Part shown: positions 34,531 to 44,109 of the stretch, in pieces
How the letters are laid out: every line of letters begins with the position of its first letter
Numbering within the stretch: the first letter of the stretch is position 1
Assembly (NCBI GenBank): GCA_965221855.1
Contig: CBDCSV010000002.1
Span: 124,001-188,000 of the forward strand
Reading direction: 5' to 3'
DNA: 64,000 bases
Source of the DNA: JAJDXO01 sp965221855
GTDB taxonomy: Bacteria; Pseudomonadota; Alphaproteobacteria; Rhodospirillales; UBA2165
Notes under the pieces: model-generated
Seen by the model: the letters and a program-made list of their open reading frames with translations, nothing else
Databases searched by the model: none
What the model was told of the DNA's origin: nothing
Position numbers and translations under genes: made by a program

Positions 34531-37500
34531 CTACTGGCTCATGCCGAGTCCCCTGGACCGGCTGTGTTTTTCGCTCTCCTTTTCCCCGGGCGTTCCGTGC
34601 TTTTCGGTCTCGCGGCGAACATAGGCGTCGAGTTCCTCCCGCGCGGTTCGTGCTTCGTCGTCGGTGCGCGCGCCGTATACGGCCGCCCGCAGCCGGGAGA
34701 ACTCGAGGGCCTCTTCATGTGCCCGCTGCTCGCGTTGTTCGGGCGTTTCCGGCGGGACGGCTTGCCCGATCCCGTGTTTCCGGGCCGCCGGCGCAACAGC
34801 GCCATCCTCCGGCGTCCGCGCCGCTTTCACGCGGGACTCCGGCTGCCGTGCCAGCGCCTGCTCCGCCTCCCGCTTGATTCGATGCACATGCCGCATGGTG
34901 GCGGCGCGCCGGTGGCGCCTTGCCCGGGCATGGAGCGCCTCGAAGGCATCGAGGTCCTTGGGCCCGATGCCGCCGCGTTCCGCCAGCAGGGAGGCGAACG
35001 CCGCCGGCCGGGCGCGGAAGGCCTCGGCCTGTTTCAGCAGCGCGCCATGACGGTTGAGGGTCTCCCGGAAGGCGGTACCCAGAGCCGCGGCGTCGCCCTC
35101 GGCGCGGGTCCGCTCACGCAGCTCGCCGTAGGCCGCCAGAACCTCGCGCCGTCCGTCGGCGAAGGCCGCCACCGCCTGGCCATGGCGCCAGCGATGAGCG
35201 GTGCGCCGGATATCCCGCGCAATGCGGGCCATCATGTTGTCGTTCGCCGCCTCTCCGGCCCGGGCATGGCGCTCCCGTCTCGCGGTCTCGTCGCGCGGGT
35301 CCCGCCACGCGCCGTCGGTGATATAATCGAGGGCCGCCTCCTTGGGCAGGGAGCGCGACCAGCGCTCGGCAAGATGCGCTCTTATGTCCGAGTCCATGGC
35401 CGGCCGGTCCGCCTGGTCCTCCGGCCGCCGCTCGGCGATGTCGAGAGCGAGCGGCGCCCGGTTGACATAGATGTCGAGGCTGTCCCGGTGCCGGGTGGCC
35501 GCCGGATAGATGGTCTCCCGGGCCGGCCTCGCGTCGGCCAGCAGGAAGGCCCGGTCCACGGTCAGGCCCTGGGCCGATGTAATGGTCAGGGCATAGCCGT
35601 AATCAAGACGGATATTGCCGTGCCAGTCGCGGATTTCATCATGGCGGAAGGTTACTTCGCGTCCGTCATCGGTCCGCGCCGTGATCTCCACCGAGAGTCC
35701 CGCCGGCGCCGGACCCGGACCTTCTGGCCCCGTTCCTTCCGGCCCGGCCCTATTGCCGCCATGCCGTACCTTCAAACCCTCCACCGTCACGATGGTGCCG
35801 TTGAACAGCTGTTTCTCCCACTGCGTCGCCCCGATACGAAGCCGGTCGCCAATGGCGATCTCCAACGGCTCGACGATGCGCCCGTCCTCGGCGTTGCGGC
35901 TGACCTCGACGACCACGCGTCCGGTGTCCTCATTCCCCGCAAGATGGCGCTCGCGCATGAGATGGGACAGCGCCCGGGTCTCGGCCCGGGTGCGCGCCAG
36001 CACGATGGAGGACCTGCCCGGCTCCTCGCGTACCCCTTTGGCCCAGTCCTCGACCAACCGGGTCAGGGTGTTTTCCTCGTCATGACATATGTGGAAGCGC
36101 CCCCTGGCGTGCCACATCGCGATTGCCGCCGCCGCCTCGCCGTCCCGCAACGCCTCCGATGCCGTCACCTGCCACGGCGTGAAGGCCGGCTTTTCAACAT
36201 CGGCAATTGCTTCGAACTCACCCAGCATCCGGTCCCTCTCCCCGGGCGGCGTCAGTCCCGCCCGGAACCGCGCCGCCTCCGGCGTTTCCCCATGGACATG
36301 AACCAGCACATCCTCGAGATCCGCCTTCTGGCGCCGGATGCGGTCCACGCGAACGCTGCCCGCGACGTCCCGGATCAACCTCAGCCCCGGTCCCGCCTCA
36401 ACCGGCTGTTGCTGGCGCGTATCGCCCGCGAACACGATCTTCGCCCCATGACGTTCCGATAACCGGAGAACATGATGCGCCTGGCGGGTCGACAGCATCC
36501 CCGCCTCGTCGACCACGATCAGCGTGTTCCTGCCGATCTCCATCTGCCCCCGCGCCGCCAGCTTGAGGAGCTTGTCGACGCAGAACGGCCGGGCCTCGCA
36601 ATCGTTGCCCAATGCAACCGCCGTCCGCCAGGCGACCGCCGTGGGCACGATCTCGTAGCCGTGCTCGCGGTGCAGATCCGTAATGGGACGCAGCGTCGTG
36701 GTCTTGCCCGAGCCCGCCGCGCCCTCGATCACCGCCACCCGCGCTCCTCGAGCCGTGGCATGGCGGATCGCGGATATCTGTTCTTCGCTCAGGGGATAGC
36801 CGCCGGCAAGGAGCGCCTCGACCTTGGTCTCGATCGCCCGGGCAGGCAGCGCATGGACGGTATCGGCCGCCATGGCTTCCGCCATGTCCCGCACCGCCTG
36901 CTCCATGCCCAGATTGCGGCGCGTCGAATAGCGCTCCGTATGGACCATGCCGGCATTCGATTCCGCCGTGGCCCCGGGCAATTCCAGGGCCTCGATCTCC
37001 GGGTTGCGGCGCACCCGCTCGATGGCCGCCGCCACCGCCTCCCGGCCCAACAGGCCCGCCGCCCGGTTCGCAGCCGCCTCCACCATGTCCGGGCGGCGGA
37101 ATACCGCTTCCTCCCGGGCGAGTTGGGCCGGCAGCGCATCGAGCTCTTCGGTCAATGCGCGGATCTCTTCCCGCCCGATCTCCACCCCGTGGCCGGTGAC
37201 GGAGGCGATCAACGATTGGCGCTCGGCAAAACCCTCCATCTCTCCCTGCCAGCGCCGGTGGCGGACCTCCGGGTCGTTGTCGTGGGACTTGCCGGCCCGC
37301 GTCAGCTTGTTCACCCCCGCCAGGCGCGCGGCGTTGCCGCTCACCGGGATGCCGAGTTCTCCCGCCTTGGCGACGATCGCCTTGCGGCGTTTGGACCAGA
37401 AGGACAGCAGGTCCTCCGGTAAGCCGGGTATCCGCGTGTAGGCGCCGTTCTGCCCGTACCGTTCCATCTTGACGCCGAGGCTCTGCCGCAGGTCCCAGGC

Positions 37501-38121
37501 CAGATAGGCGCGGAACAATGCCCCCGCCGCCTTGCTCCAACCATAGGCGGGATGTTGATGATGCGCCCGGTACTTGCCGTCCCCGCGGGTGCGCGCGACG
37601 TTAAGGATCGTGGTATGGATATGAAGCTGCGGATCGTTCTCCCGGCTCGTCCCATGGGGGAAGACCGCCGCTATGAGGTCGGCAGGGACGGGAACGATCC
37701 CGCCACCCCGGGTGATCCGCGTATAGCTGGCATATTTAAGCACCGTGTCTTCAAGCGCCGCCCTTGCCGCGGTTATCGCGAGACCTTCGATCTCGGCGCG
37801 CATACCGGGCTCCGCGATGGCCCACAGCGCCGAGACGCTCTTGTCCACCGAGAACGTCATGTCCAACCCGGGAGACCGGGCCTTGGACCCGGCATTACGG
37901 GTCAGCTTGCCCGACCCGTCCGGAGAGAATCCGTTGTAGAGCCGGTGGAAATCCGCGGCGTCGATCTTGGCGCCGTCGCCCAGACCGAACAGGCCGTGGG
38001 GATTGAACCAAGTCCCGTCCGGCTCCTCGCCCGCGGTGTAGTACTCGTTGGGATGGCGGAACGAGCGCTGGCTCTCCAGGTAATACTCGGCCGTAGCCAT
38101 CTGTGCCAGCGTCGCCACCAT
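34531..38121 (-). CDS. MobF-family conjugative relaxase-helicase (TraA/TrwC-like)
   Basis: 1196 aa. N-terminal relaxase: the tyrosine pairs in AEYYLES and NEYYTAG, and the three-His metal site in DPQLHIHTTILN near residue 170. Central SF1 helicase: EGAAGSGKTTTL (Walker A) near 470 and LIVVDEAGML (Walker B). A charged C-terminal tail follows. It nicks the transfer origin and unwinds the strand during conjugation. ATG 38121 is used; ATG 38100 is an alternative nearer the first tyrosine pair. No type IV secretion genes are in the window, so the element may be mobilisable rather than self-transmissible. An origin of transfer is expected nearby but was not recognised. Confidence 0.92.
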   Translation of the reverse strand: MVATLAQMATAEYYLESQRSFRHPNEYYTAGEEPDGTWFNPHGLFGLGDGAKIDAADFHRLYNGFSPDGSGKLTRNAGSKARSPGLDMTFSVDKSVSALWAIAEPGMRAEIEGLAITAARAALEDTVLKYASYTRITRGGGIVPVPADLIAAVFPHGTSRENDPQLHIHTTILNVARTRGDGKYRAHHQHPAYGWSKAAGALFRAYLAWDLRQSLGVKMERYGQNGAYTRIPGLPEDLLSFWSKRRKAIVAKAGELGIPVSGNAARLAGVNKLTRAGKSHDNDPEVRHRRWQGEMEGFAERQSLIASVTGHGVEIGREEIRALTEELDALPAQLAREEAVFRRPDMVEAAANRAAGLLGREAVAAAIERVRRNPEIEALELPGATAESNAGMVHTERYSTRRNLGMEQAVRDMAEAMAADTVHALPARAIETKVEALLAGGYPLSEEQISAIRHATARGARVAVIEGAAGSGKTTTLRPITDLHREHGYEIVPTAVAWRTAVALGNDCEARPFCVDKLLKLAARGQMEIGRNTLIVVDEAGMLSTRQAHHVLRLSERHGAKIVFAGDTRQQQPVEAGPGLRLIRDVAGSVRVDRIRRQKADLEDVLVHVHGETPEAARFRAGLTPPGERDRMLGEFEAIADVEKPAFTPWQVTASEALRDGEAAAAIAMWHARGRFHICHDEENTLTRLVEDWAKGVREEPGRSSIVLARTRAETRALSHLMRERHLAGNEDTGRVVVEVSRNAEDGRIVEPLEIAIGDRLRIGATQWEKQLFNGTIVTVEGLKVRHGGNRAGPEGTGPEGPGPAPAGLSVEITARTDDGREVTFRHDEIRDWHGNIRLDYGYALTITSAQGLTVDRAFLLADARPARETIYPAATRHRDSLDIYVNRAPLALDIAERRPEDQADRPAMDSDIRAHLAERWSRSLPKEAALDYITDGAWRDPRDETARRERHARAGEAANDNMMARIARDIRRTAHRWRHGQAVAAFADGRREVLAAYGELRERTRAEGDAAALGTAFRETLNRHGALLKQAEAFRARPAAFASLLAERGGIGPKDLDAFEALHARARRHRRAATMRHVHRIKREAEQALARQPESRVKAARTPEDGAVAPAARKHGIGQAVPPETPEQREQRAHEEALEFSRLRAAVYGARTDDEARTAREELDAYVRRETEKHGTPGEKESEKHSRSRGLGMSQ

Positions 38122-38453
38122 GGGTCCGGCCTGTACTGGGAGGTTTGGAGAGAGCAGCTAGCTGCAAAGGTGTGAGACGGAAACTAACCGCAAATACGTC
38201 CGTTGACAAGAACAAAACACGAACATAGATGCCAAAGACCGGGTTGGCCGCGTGCAATAATGGTGGGGAGGGATATGATTCGGAGGGGAAGGCGCTATCG
38301 GCGGTAAGATGCCGGAAGGCGTGGCATCCGGGAGCATGACGGCGCAACGGCAGGCGCGAAGCGCCCCGCCGCGATGGGCGTCTCCGGGTGGACGGCATAA
38401 GAAAGGGCCGGTCCCTCGCCGAAGCGGGAACCGGCCCGTCGAGGCGGTGCGGG
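38122..38453. other. Gap between the relaxase and DUF2493 genes
   Basis: No supported gene. A short AT-rich segment (about 38190-38280, including AACAAAACACGAACATAG) stands out from the GC-rich surroundings and is a candidate place for the relaxase promoter or the transfer origin. No clear inverted repeat plus nick site was identified. Confidence 0.35.
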
Positions 38454-39389
38454 TTACGCGGCGCAGCGTTGCACGGGGATGCCGAGGGTGCGCGCCTTGT
38501 CGACGAGGTTCTCGGTGATGCCGCTGCCGGGGAAGGCGATGACGCCCTTCGGCAGGAGGTTCAGCAGTTCGTCGTTGCGGCGGAACGGGGCGGCGCGTCC
38601 GTGGCGGTCCCAGTCCGGCTTGCAGACGACCTGGTCGATGCCGTTGCGCTCCGCCCAGCTGGCCGCGATCTTCTCGACGCCGGGACCGCCGCCGTGGACC
38701 AGCACCATGTCGGCGTACTTCTCGCGGGCCTTGTCGAGCCGGGCGATCACCGCCGCCGGGTCGGCGATGTCCTTGCCGCCTGCGATGGCGACCAGGGTGC
38801 CCTGGGGCAGATGGGCCTGCGTCTTGCGGTCCTTGCGGGCGCGCTGGTAGTCGCGGGCGTCGATGGCGGCGGAGGTGAGCTGGCCGGTCTGGCTGGTATG
38901 CGATCCCCGCCGGGGCCGCCAGGTGTTGCCGGTGACGGCGCGGTAGTTCTCGGCGGCCGCGTCGCGCATGACCTCGAAGGCGTCGCGGCGGTCACCGAGG
39001 TTCTGGACGCGGTCCGTCAGCAGTTCCAGCTCGAACGACTTGATCTCGGTGCCGTCCTGCTCGCGCTGAAGGTCGCGGAGTTCCGGGCCGAGCTTGTCGG
39101 CGGCGCGGTCGAGGCGCTGGGTCTGGGCGTCGAGCATGTTGACGAAGCCCCACAGCAGGCTCTCGCGCTCGTCGGCGAGCTGTAACCCGTCGGGTGCGAC
39201 CGCGTCGGCGAGGAGACCGAAGGCTTCCTGCATGGCGCGGACGGCTTCGTCGGCATCCCAAACTTCGCGGCTGTCGAACTCGTCCCGCTCGGGGGCTGCG
39301 CCGAAGAGCTGCGCCTGTTCGCAGACGGTTGCGGTGGCGGACTGTCCGCCGGTCTCGATTGTGTCGATGTTCTCGATGATGGTGTTCAT
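38454..39389 (-). CDS. DUF2493 (SLOG-like) protein of mobile elements
   Basis: 311 aa from MNTIIENIDTIE. The first two-thirds are helical and charged. The last 120 residues carry the DUF2493/YspA-type nucleotide-binding fold: VAIAGGKDIADPAAVIARLD, MVLVHGGGPGVEKIAASWA, VVCKPDWDRHGRAAPFRRND and FPGSGITENLVDKA. This family occurs with relaxase and SSB genes on alphaproteobacterial plasmids and integrated elements; its function is unknown. The start at 39389 is chosen because upstream in-frame sequence lacks protein-like composition. Confidence 0.83.
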   Translation of the reverse strand: MNTIIENIDTIETGGQSATATVCEQAQLFGAAPERDEFDSREVWDADEAVRAMQEAFGLLADAVAPDGLQLADERESLLWGFVNMLDAQTQRLDRAADKLGPELRDLQREQDGTEIKSFELELLTDRVQNLGDRRDAFEVMRDAAAENYRAVTGNTWRPRRGSHTSQTGQLTSAAIDARDYQRARKDRKTQAHLPQGTLVAIAGGKDIADPAAVIARLDKAREKYADMVLVHGGGPGVEKIAASWAERNGIDQVVCKPDWDRHGRAAPFRRNDELLNLLPKGVIAFPGSGITENLVDKARTLGIPVQRCAA

Positions 39390-39733
39390 GACGATCTCCT
39401 TGATGATCGGGTTGCACGCTCGGGGCCGATCCCCGGCGTGATGTCCTGTTGGGATCCGCGCGCGCAGGGGAAGCACCTGGCCTTGGATGCTCTTGGGGCG
39501 GAGTGGTGCGGAAAGCCGCCGATCTTGGTGCGGAAGATCGCCTTCGATCTTCACGGTCGGCGGCTTTCACGGTCCGCCCCTAGAGCTTCCTGGCCAGGCC
39601 GGAGGGAGCCTGCGACCGGAGGACCCCGCAGGGGTTGCTGTAGCGAGCACGTGGATCACAATGGGACAGCACGCACGCAGGCTATTCTCTCACCTGTACC
39701 GACCCCCCAATCCGCTTGGCGACCGACCCGGCG
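39390..39733. other. Gap without a supported gene
   Basis: Long frames here have implausible composition and no ribosome site. A local inverted repeat GAAGATCGCCTTCGATCTTC lies near 39532-39551 and could be a hairpin. It otherwise holds the upstream region of the DUF2493 gene. Confidence 0.35.
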
Positions 39734-40171
39734 TCACGCCACGTCCCTGACGGGCTTGAGATGATCGAAGTCATCCGAGTTGGCGAGAACGCGCCGCTGG
39801 AACCCGGAGACATCGTGGATGAAGACGAGGTCCTCGGTGGATGCGGCTACAGCATCGTGGAAGGCGGTCCACGCGTCGTCCTTCTCCTTGTGCTCCGACA
39901 GCACCGCGACGGGGAAGTCGACATCGTCGATGGCATGGACGAAGGTTCTGTTGGCGGTGACGACCTGATAGCGCGGCGGGATATCCGGATCGCTCTGCCA
40001 GAGGAGGGCGCCGTTATCGCGGTTCAGGACGACGGTCTTCAGATCGGGATCGGCGGCGACGCGCCGTTTGGCCTCGGCCCATGCGGCGCGGCGGTCGTCG
40101 ATGCGGACGGGTTCGTCGGCGAGGTCGATCCAGTCCTCGTCGACGGTGCGGATGACGTAGCGGGTGGTCAT
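39734..40171 (-). CDS. Conserved-looking hypothetical protein of the mobilisation region
   Basis: 145 aa, MTTRYVIRTVDEDWIDLADE onward. No family recognised. Acidic, mixed alpha/beta, no membrane segment. GGGAGAAG lies 3 bases before ATG 40171. An upstream in-frame start at 40330 has atypical composition and is rejected. Same strand and spacing pattern as the DUF2493 and SSB genes, so probably part of the element's accessory set. Confidence 0.65.
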   Translation of the reverse strand: MTTRYVIRTVDEDWIDLADEPVRIDDRRAAWAEAKRRVAADPDLKTVVLNRDNGALLWQSDPDIPPRYQVVTANRTFVHAIDDVDFPVAVLSEHKEKDDAWTAFHDAVAASTEDLVFIHDVSGFQRRVLANSDDFDHLKPVRDVA

Positions 40172-40502
40172 GATCTTCTCCCTCCCCTCTTCAGGTCGGC
40201 TCGCCCGATCCTCGCTCATCTCCTCCTCCGGCAACGCCGGGGCAGGCTCGGGTGCGGAACAGGGATGCGAAGCAGATACGAAGGGTCGGTGCGCCGGGAT
40301 CGGCAAGGCCGTTATCGACAGCCCCGCCATCCTGTATGACGGCAGTGGTGGCGATGCACGCCCACGCGCAGCGCCGCGAAGCGGCAGCGTACGAGCCCCG
40401 CCCGGCGCGGCCGTTGGACCGGAGAGGACTCCAGGCCGGCAGCAAAAAGGGGGCGGCCGCGAAGCGGCCGCCCGAAGTGGGAGGAACGATGGGAGGAAGC
40501 AC
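40172..40502. other. Gap between SSB and the 145-aa gene
   Basis: No convincing gene on either strand. Around 40453-40480 AAGGGGGCGGCCGCGAAGCGGCCGCCCGAAG includes the hairpin GGCGGCCGC / GCGGCCGCC, just after the ssb stop codon, which could terminate ssb transcription. Confidence 0.45.
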
Positions 40503-40967
40503 TCAAAACGGGATTTCGTCGTCCAGGTCCGACGGATCGCCGCCGGCCGGTATGTCCCCGCCGTTCGCCGGGGCGGTCTCGGCTTCGGCCCGGGCGCCGT
40601 TGCCGCTGGCCCCGTTCGGCTTGTCCAGGAACTGCACCCGGCCGCCCGGCACCAGAAGGATCTCGGTCGAGAACCGGTCGCCCTCCTCGCCGTCCTTCTT
40701 CCAGCGGCGGGTCTGAAGCTTGCCGTCGACGTAGACCAGACGGCCCTTGGTGGCGTGCTTTTCGAACATGTCGATCAGCCCGTCCTGGAAGGTCACGACC
40801 CGGTGCCACTCGGTCTTGTCGACCTTGTCGCCGGTCTGCTTGTTGATGTACGACTCGTCGGTCGCGATGCTCAGGTTGGCCACGCGGCCCCCCGAGGTGA
40901 GGTGGTTGACGGTGACGTCGGCGCCGAGGCGGCCGATCAGTTCCACGCGGTTGAGTCCGAAAGCCAT
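40503..40967 (-). CDS. ssb: Single-stranded DNA-binding protein
   Basis: 154 aa. OB-fold start LNRVELIGRLGADVTVNHL, then TEWHRVVTFQ, GRLVYVDGKLQTRRW, a Gly/Ala-rich linker and the partner-binding acidic tip DLDDEIPF. This is a complete SSB that coats single-stranded DNA during replication or conjugal transfer. Its location among relaxase and DUF2493 genes suggests the element's own copy, not the chromosomal one. A GC-rich hairpin follows the stop. Confidence 0.93.
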   Translation of the reverse strand: MAFGLNRVELIGRLGADVTVNHLTSGGRVANLSIATDESYINKQTGDKVDKTEWHRVVTFQDGLIDMFEKHATKGRLVYVDGKLQTRRWKKDGEEGDRFSTEILLVPGGRVQFLDKPNGASGNGARAEAETAPANGGDIPAGGDPSDLDDEIPF

Positions 40968-41080
40968 GACGATACTCCTTGCATAGCTGGTTGATGACGA
41001 TGGGTTCCGAACGGCCGGGGCCGGGACACTCTCCCGAACCCCCGTCCGCTCACCTTCTCCAAGCCCTCCTCCTCCTCTAC

Positions 41081-41278
41081 TTACCCGTCGGACCCGGTCG
41101 TTGCCCGGGAGGCGATGAAGCCGCGGATCGCATGGGACGGCATCCCGATCTCGGCGAGCAGCGCGGTTGTGTCGGGCCGCGAGGTCTCGGCGCGGTGGAA
41201 CGGGCCCATGCTATCGGGGCTGGCGGGATCGGACGTGGCGTCGTGGGGTTCGCTGGTCGGGAAGTTACGATTGGACAT
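41081..41278 (-). CDS. Small hypothetical protein
   Basis: 65 aa, MSNRNFPTSEPHDATSDPAS onward. The first half is polar and probably disordered; the second half (TTALLAEIGMPSHAIRGFIA) could form a helix pair. ATG has GGAG 9 bases upstream. No family recognised; composition is that of the element genes around it. Confidence 0.5.
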   Translation of the reverse strand: MSNRNFPTSEPHDATSDPASPDSMGPFHRAETSRPDTTALLAEIGMPSHAIRGFIASRATTGSDG

Positions 41279-41626
41279 TGCAATTCTCCGGTGATGAGGG
41301 TTGGGACGCCGCTAACGGCGGACGGGACGAAGGGTCTTCCTCCGCCCCCGGCGTCCTGCCCTCTCCCGGCTTCCCACTTACTCTGCGCACGGAAGCGCCA
41401 CCGGATCCCATGTCCGCGGATTGCCAAGGAGCCTTGCGTGGCTTGCTTGGTTTGGGATGATGTTGCGACCGGTGCCGATGGGCCGCGGCCGCGGGCGGCA
41501 ACCCATGAATTTGTGACAAACGATATGGCGATGGCTGTGGGACGCCCCGGACGGGATGCGGGGAGCGGCTGACGCCCGGCCGGCCGGCGGCGCAGCAGGG
41601 TGAGCCCCCGCCGCGCCGCCTCGCGG

Positions 41627-42646
41627 TCATTCCCAAGATGTCATCGAACCCATGGGATTCGTGTCCGCCACTATCTCCACCCGGTCCCGGTCGAGCTTCT
41701 CGAAGGCGAGGCAGAGGGCGACGTCGGCCTCGCTGTCATAGGGGCCGTGCTCGCGGCCGGTCTCGAGCTCGATTACCGTATACTGCGGATCCCACACCGG
41801 GATGCCGCGGAAGTGGTCCGAGCCGTGGTAGGATTTCTCAGCGCATGGGGCGCACCTGCTGGCCCCCTGGGACGGCGCCCCGCAGGATGTACACAACCCC
41901 CGGGCCCGCCTCTCGGCGTAGAGCTTCCGGGAACGGGCGTTCTTGCGTTCCGGGCACTTGCCGGCCTCCTCGATAACGGCGCATCGCGCACAGCGTGACA
42001 GGCCGTTATGGACAGGGCCTCCGCACCGGGCGCAGAGACCCCGGGCGCGCCTTTCGCGGTACTGCCGGCGCTCCGCCGCCTGGCGCTTCTCGCGGCAGGT
42101 TGCGCAGGTCGTCCCGCCCTCCACCGGCGGCTGCTTGCCGCAGCGGATACAGAGGCCCGCTTCGAGCCGTGCCTTCTGGTTCCGCTTGCTCTTGGCCCGG
42201 GCGTACTTTCTCTTTGCAGCTGCATTGGCGCCGCCGTAAAGCTTCCCGGCGGCCTTGCCGGCCCGGTATTTGGCGCGGTCGGAAGCGCGGCGCTTCTCCA
42301 GGCACGGCCCGCAGGACGAGCGGCCGTCCGCGGCGGGGCGCTTGCCGCAGCGGGTGCAGACGCCCTCTGCCTGGCGCGCCTTGACCTCGCGGCGGGAGCG
42401 CTCGCGTCCGTACTCGCGGGCGCGGTCGGGATTTCTCCGGGGGACCCCGGCCGCCCGCAACCGGGCGTCGCGGGCGCGGCTCGTCGCATTCCGTTTCTCG
42501 GCGCACGGCTCGCACACCGAGCGGTCCGGCGCGGGAGGTCTCTCGCCGCATCTGGGGCATTGGCCCGCCGCAATCCGCGCGGCCGTTCGGCGCGCGACGC
42601 GATCACGATCACGCTGTTTGCGAACTTCCTCGTTACGATAGGCCAC
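41627..42646 (-). CDS. Multi-zinc-ribbon protein with tandem CxxC pairs
   Basis: 339 aa. Six Cys-rich modules occur in a row, each with CxxCG then a second CxxC 10-15 residues on: CPRCGERPP/CEPC, CTRCGKRPA/CGPC, CIRCGKQPP/CATC, CARCGGPVH/CARC, CTSCGAPSQ/CAPC, with some variation. They are separated by basic helical linkers (RERRARGLCARC). The C-terminal 70 residues (HFRGIPVWDPQYTVIEL, DSEADVALCLAFEKLDRD) differ and look globular. GTG 42646 has AGGGAG 7 bases upstream. Probably a DNA- or RNA-binding protein of the element; function unknown. Confidence 0.7.
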   Translation of the reverse strand: MAYRNEEVRKQRDRDRVARRTAARIAAGQCPRCGERPPAPDRSVCEPCAEKRNATSRARDARLRAAGVPRRNPDRAREYGRERSRREVKARQAEGVCTRCGKRPAADGRSSCGPCLEKRRASDRAKYRAGKAAGKLYGGANAAAKRKYARAKSKRNQKARLEAGLCIRCGKQPPVEGGTTCATCREKRQAAERRQYRERRARGLCARCGGPVHNGLSRCARCAVIEEAGKCPERKNARSRKLYAERRARGLCTSCGAPSQGASRCAPCAEKSYHGSDHFRGIPVWDPQYTVIELETGREHGPYDSEADVALCLAFEKLDRDRVEIVADTNPMGSMTSWE

Positions 42647-42741
42647 GGGCGTTCTCCCTGTCGATATTGGAATCGGGATAGAGGACATCCCGCCGGCTGC
42701 CGGGGTTGGCGGGCCAGCCGGACGTCCGGTGGGGAAGGCGC

Positions 42742-43071
42742 TCAGCCGCGCTGCTTGCGGTCGCAGAGAATGCCTGCCGCGATGACCCCCCACGCCTGTC
42801 TGCCGCCTCGGGTCTTGAGGCCGGTGCAAATGATGATCTCGGTGCGGCCGGGACGCATCGCCTCGGCCTTCTTGCGCGAGACCACCGTGCGCTTGACCTT
42901 GAGCCCGCCCTTCGCCGCGAGGGCCTCGGCGGGGGCGGGAACAATGTTGCCGTCCGCTCGGGCCTGAAACCGCTCGACCACGAAACGGTCGTCGCCTTCG
43001 AGGCCGCCGCCGAAGAAATGAACCAAAAACGTGTCCGCCGTGTTGCCGGGCATCGCCATCGCTGCCGTCAT
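42742..43071 (-). CDS. Hypothetical protein of the mobilisation region
   Basis: 109 aa, MTAAMAMPGNTADTFLVHFF onward, with basic C-terminal half (KVKRTVVSRKKAEAMRPGRT). No family recognised. GGAGG lies 7 bases before ATG 43071. It precedes the zinc-ribbon gene by 95 bp in the same direction and may share its transcript. Confidence 0.6.
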   Translation of the reverse strand: MTAAMAMPGNTADTFLVHFFGGGLEGDDRFVVERFQARADGNIVPAPAEALAAKGGLKVKRTVVSRKKAEAMRPGRTEIIICTGLKTRGGRQAWGVIAAGILCDRKQRG

Positions 43072-43509
43072 GATGTTGCCTCCGTCTCGCTTGATGATGG
43101 TGAACGGCGGCCGATGCCCTCCCGGGGCATCCGACCGCCGCCCCGCTCACGGCCAAACCTCTCCTCTTATTGGGGTACACGCAGTCAAGCGGAGAATCCG
43201 GTTGGGTTCAGTGCATGGCGGGGTTCCCTTCCGGGTTGGTGGTCCGCTCGGCGGTTGGCTTGTTTTGCAGCCAGGTCGAAACGCTCTTCGCATCGGTTGC
43301 GCTTGTGCGCATACCCACCTCTTATCCGGGGGGCTTTCGGCGGCGGAGCGCCGAACCCTTCCCTCGATCCCGCTTGCTGCGGGCGCAGCGTTCCGGAGGC
43401 GGGGCCCATCTCCTGATCGGCGTCTTTCAGCCCAGAAGAGGTTCGGCCACACGCCACCCGGCCCAGCGCCGGCCGCGTCCGGCCGGCGTGGAACGATGCG
43501 GTTTCTGGG
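43072..43509. other. Gap without a supported gene
   Basis: Overlapping frames exist on both strands but lack ribosome sites and protein-like composition. It holds the upstream region of the 109-aa gene and the 3' flank of the IS110 remnant. Confidence 0.4.
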
Positions 43510-43758
43510 TCAGACGAGCTTGGCGCCGGCCGGCACCAGACCGGTTTCGGAGAACCGCCAGAGCGCGATAAGCAGCTTGCGGGCGAGCACCACGATCATC
43601 ACCCGGCGCATGCCCCCGCGAGCCCCGGCGGTGCGCTCGTTGAACCACTTGCTGAGCGCGCTATCGGGCTGATAGCGCAACCAGCGCCAAGCCATCTGGC
43701 GGAGAGCACTTGCTGTCGGTCCGGCCGCATCTTTGGACCTCACACTGAAGACGCACAT
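43510..43758 (-). pseudogene. C-terminal fragment of an IS110-family transposase
   Basis: 82 codons read LRQMAWRWLRYQPDSALSKW, ARGGMRRVMIVVLARKLL and IALWRFSETGLVPAGAKLV, the characteristic end of IS110/IS116/IS902 transposases (Tnp_20 region). The DEDD catalytic front is absent and no element ends were found. This is a leftover of an older insertion. Confidence 0.8.
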
Positions 43759-43817
43759 CCGGCGAGTGAGTTAGGCTGTCAATTGACGGGCGACAGGCGA
43801 CACATTAGGATTTGCCC

Positions 43818-44096
43818 ATGATCATGTCGTTCAAGCATCGAGGGCTCAAGTCGCTTTACGATGGTCGAACGGCGCGGCGGGTGGCGCCGGAGCATGTCCG
43901 GAAGCTCCTGGATATTTTGGCCGTCCTCGACCGAAGCTCCGGGCCGGACGATGTTGATTTGCCGGGGCTCCGGCTCCATCCGCTCAAAGGCGGGCTGAAG
44001 GGCCACTATGCAGTCTCGGTCTCGGGCAATTGGCGAGTGACGTTTCGGTTCGAGGATGGGCAAGCGGTTGACGTCGATTACGTCGACTACCATTGA
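43818..44096 (+). CDS. higB: HigB-type toxin (RelE/ParE superfamily)
   Basis: 92 aa, SFKHRGLKSLYDGRTARRVA onward, with LRLHPLKGGLKGHYAVSVSGNWRVTFRF, the core of HigB mRNA interferases. ATG 43818 follows AGGA by 7 bases. The toxin gene comes first and the antitoxin 13 bp later, the usual reversed order of higBA. The ribosome-dependent RNase role is from family knowledge. Confidence 0.92.
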   Translation: MIMSFKHRGLKSLYDGRTARRVAPEHVRKLLDILAVLDRSSGPDDVDLPGLRLHPLKGGLKGHYAVSVSGNWRVTFRFEDGQAVDVDYVDYH

Positions 44097-44109
44097 TGAG
44101 GACAGAAGT

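Noticed and set aside
34420..36462. 680-codon open frame on the plus strand
   Set aside because: It is the antisense of the relaxase gene, with Arg/Pro/Gly-rich composition and no family motif; GC-rich DNA gives long shadow frames.
43181..43672. Several overlapping frames between the 109-aa gene and the IS110 remnant
   Set aside because: Overlapping in four frames with no ribosome sites; composition effect of GC-rich DNA.
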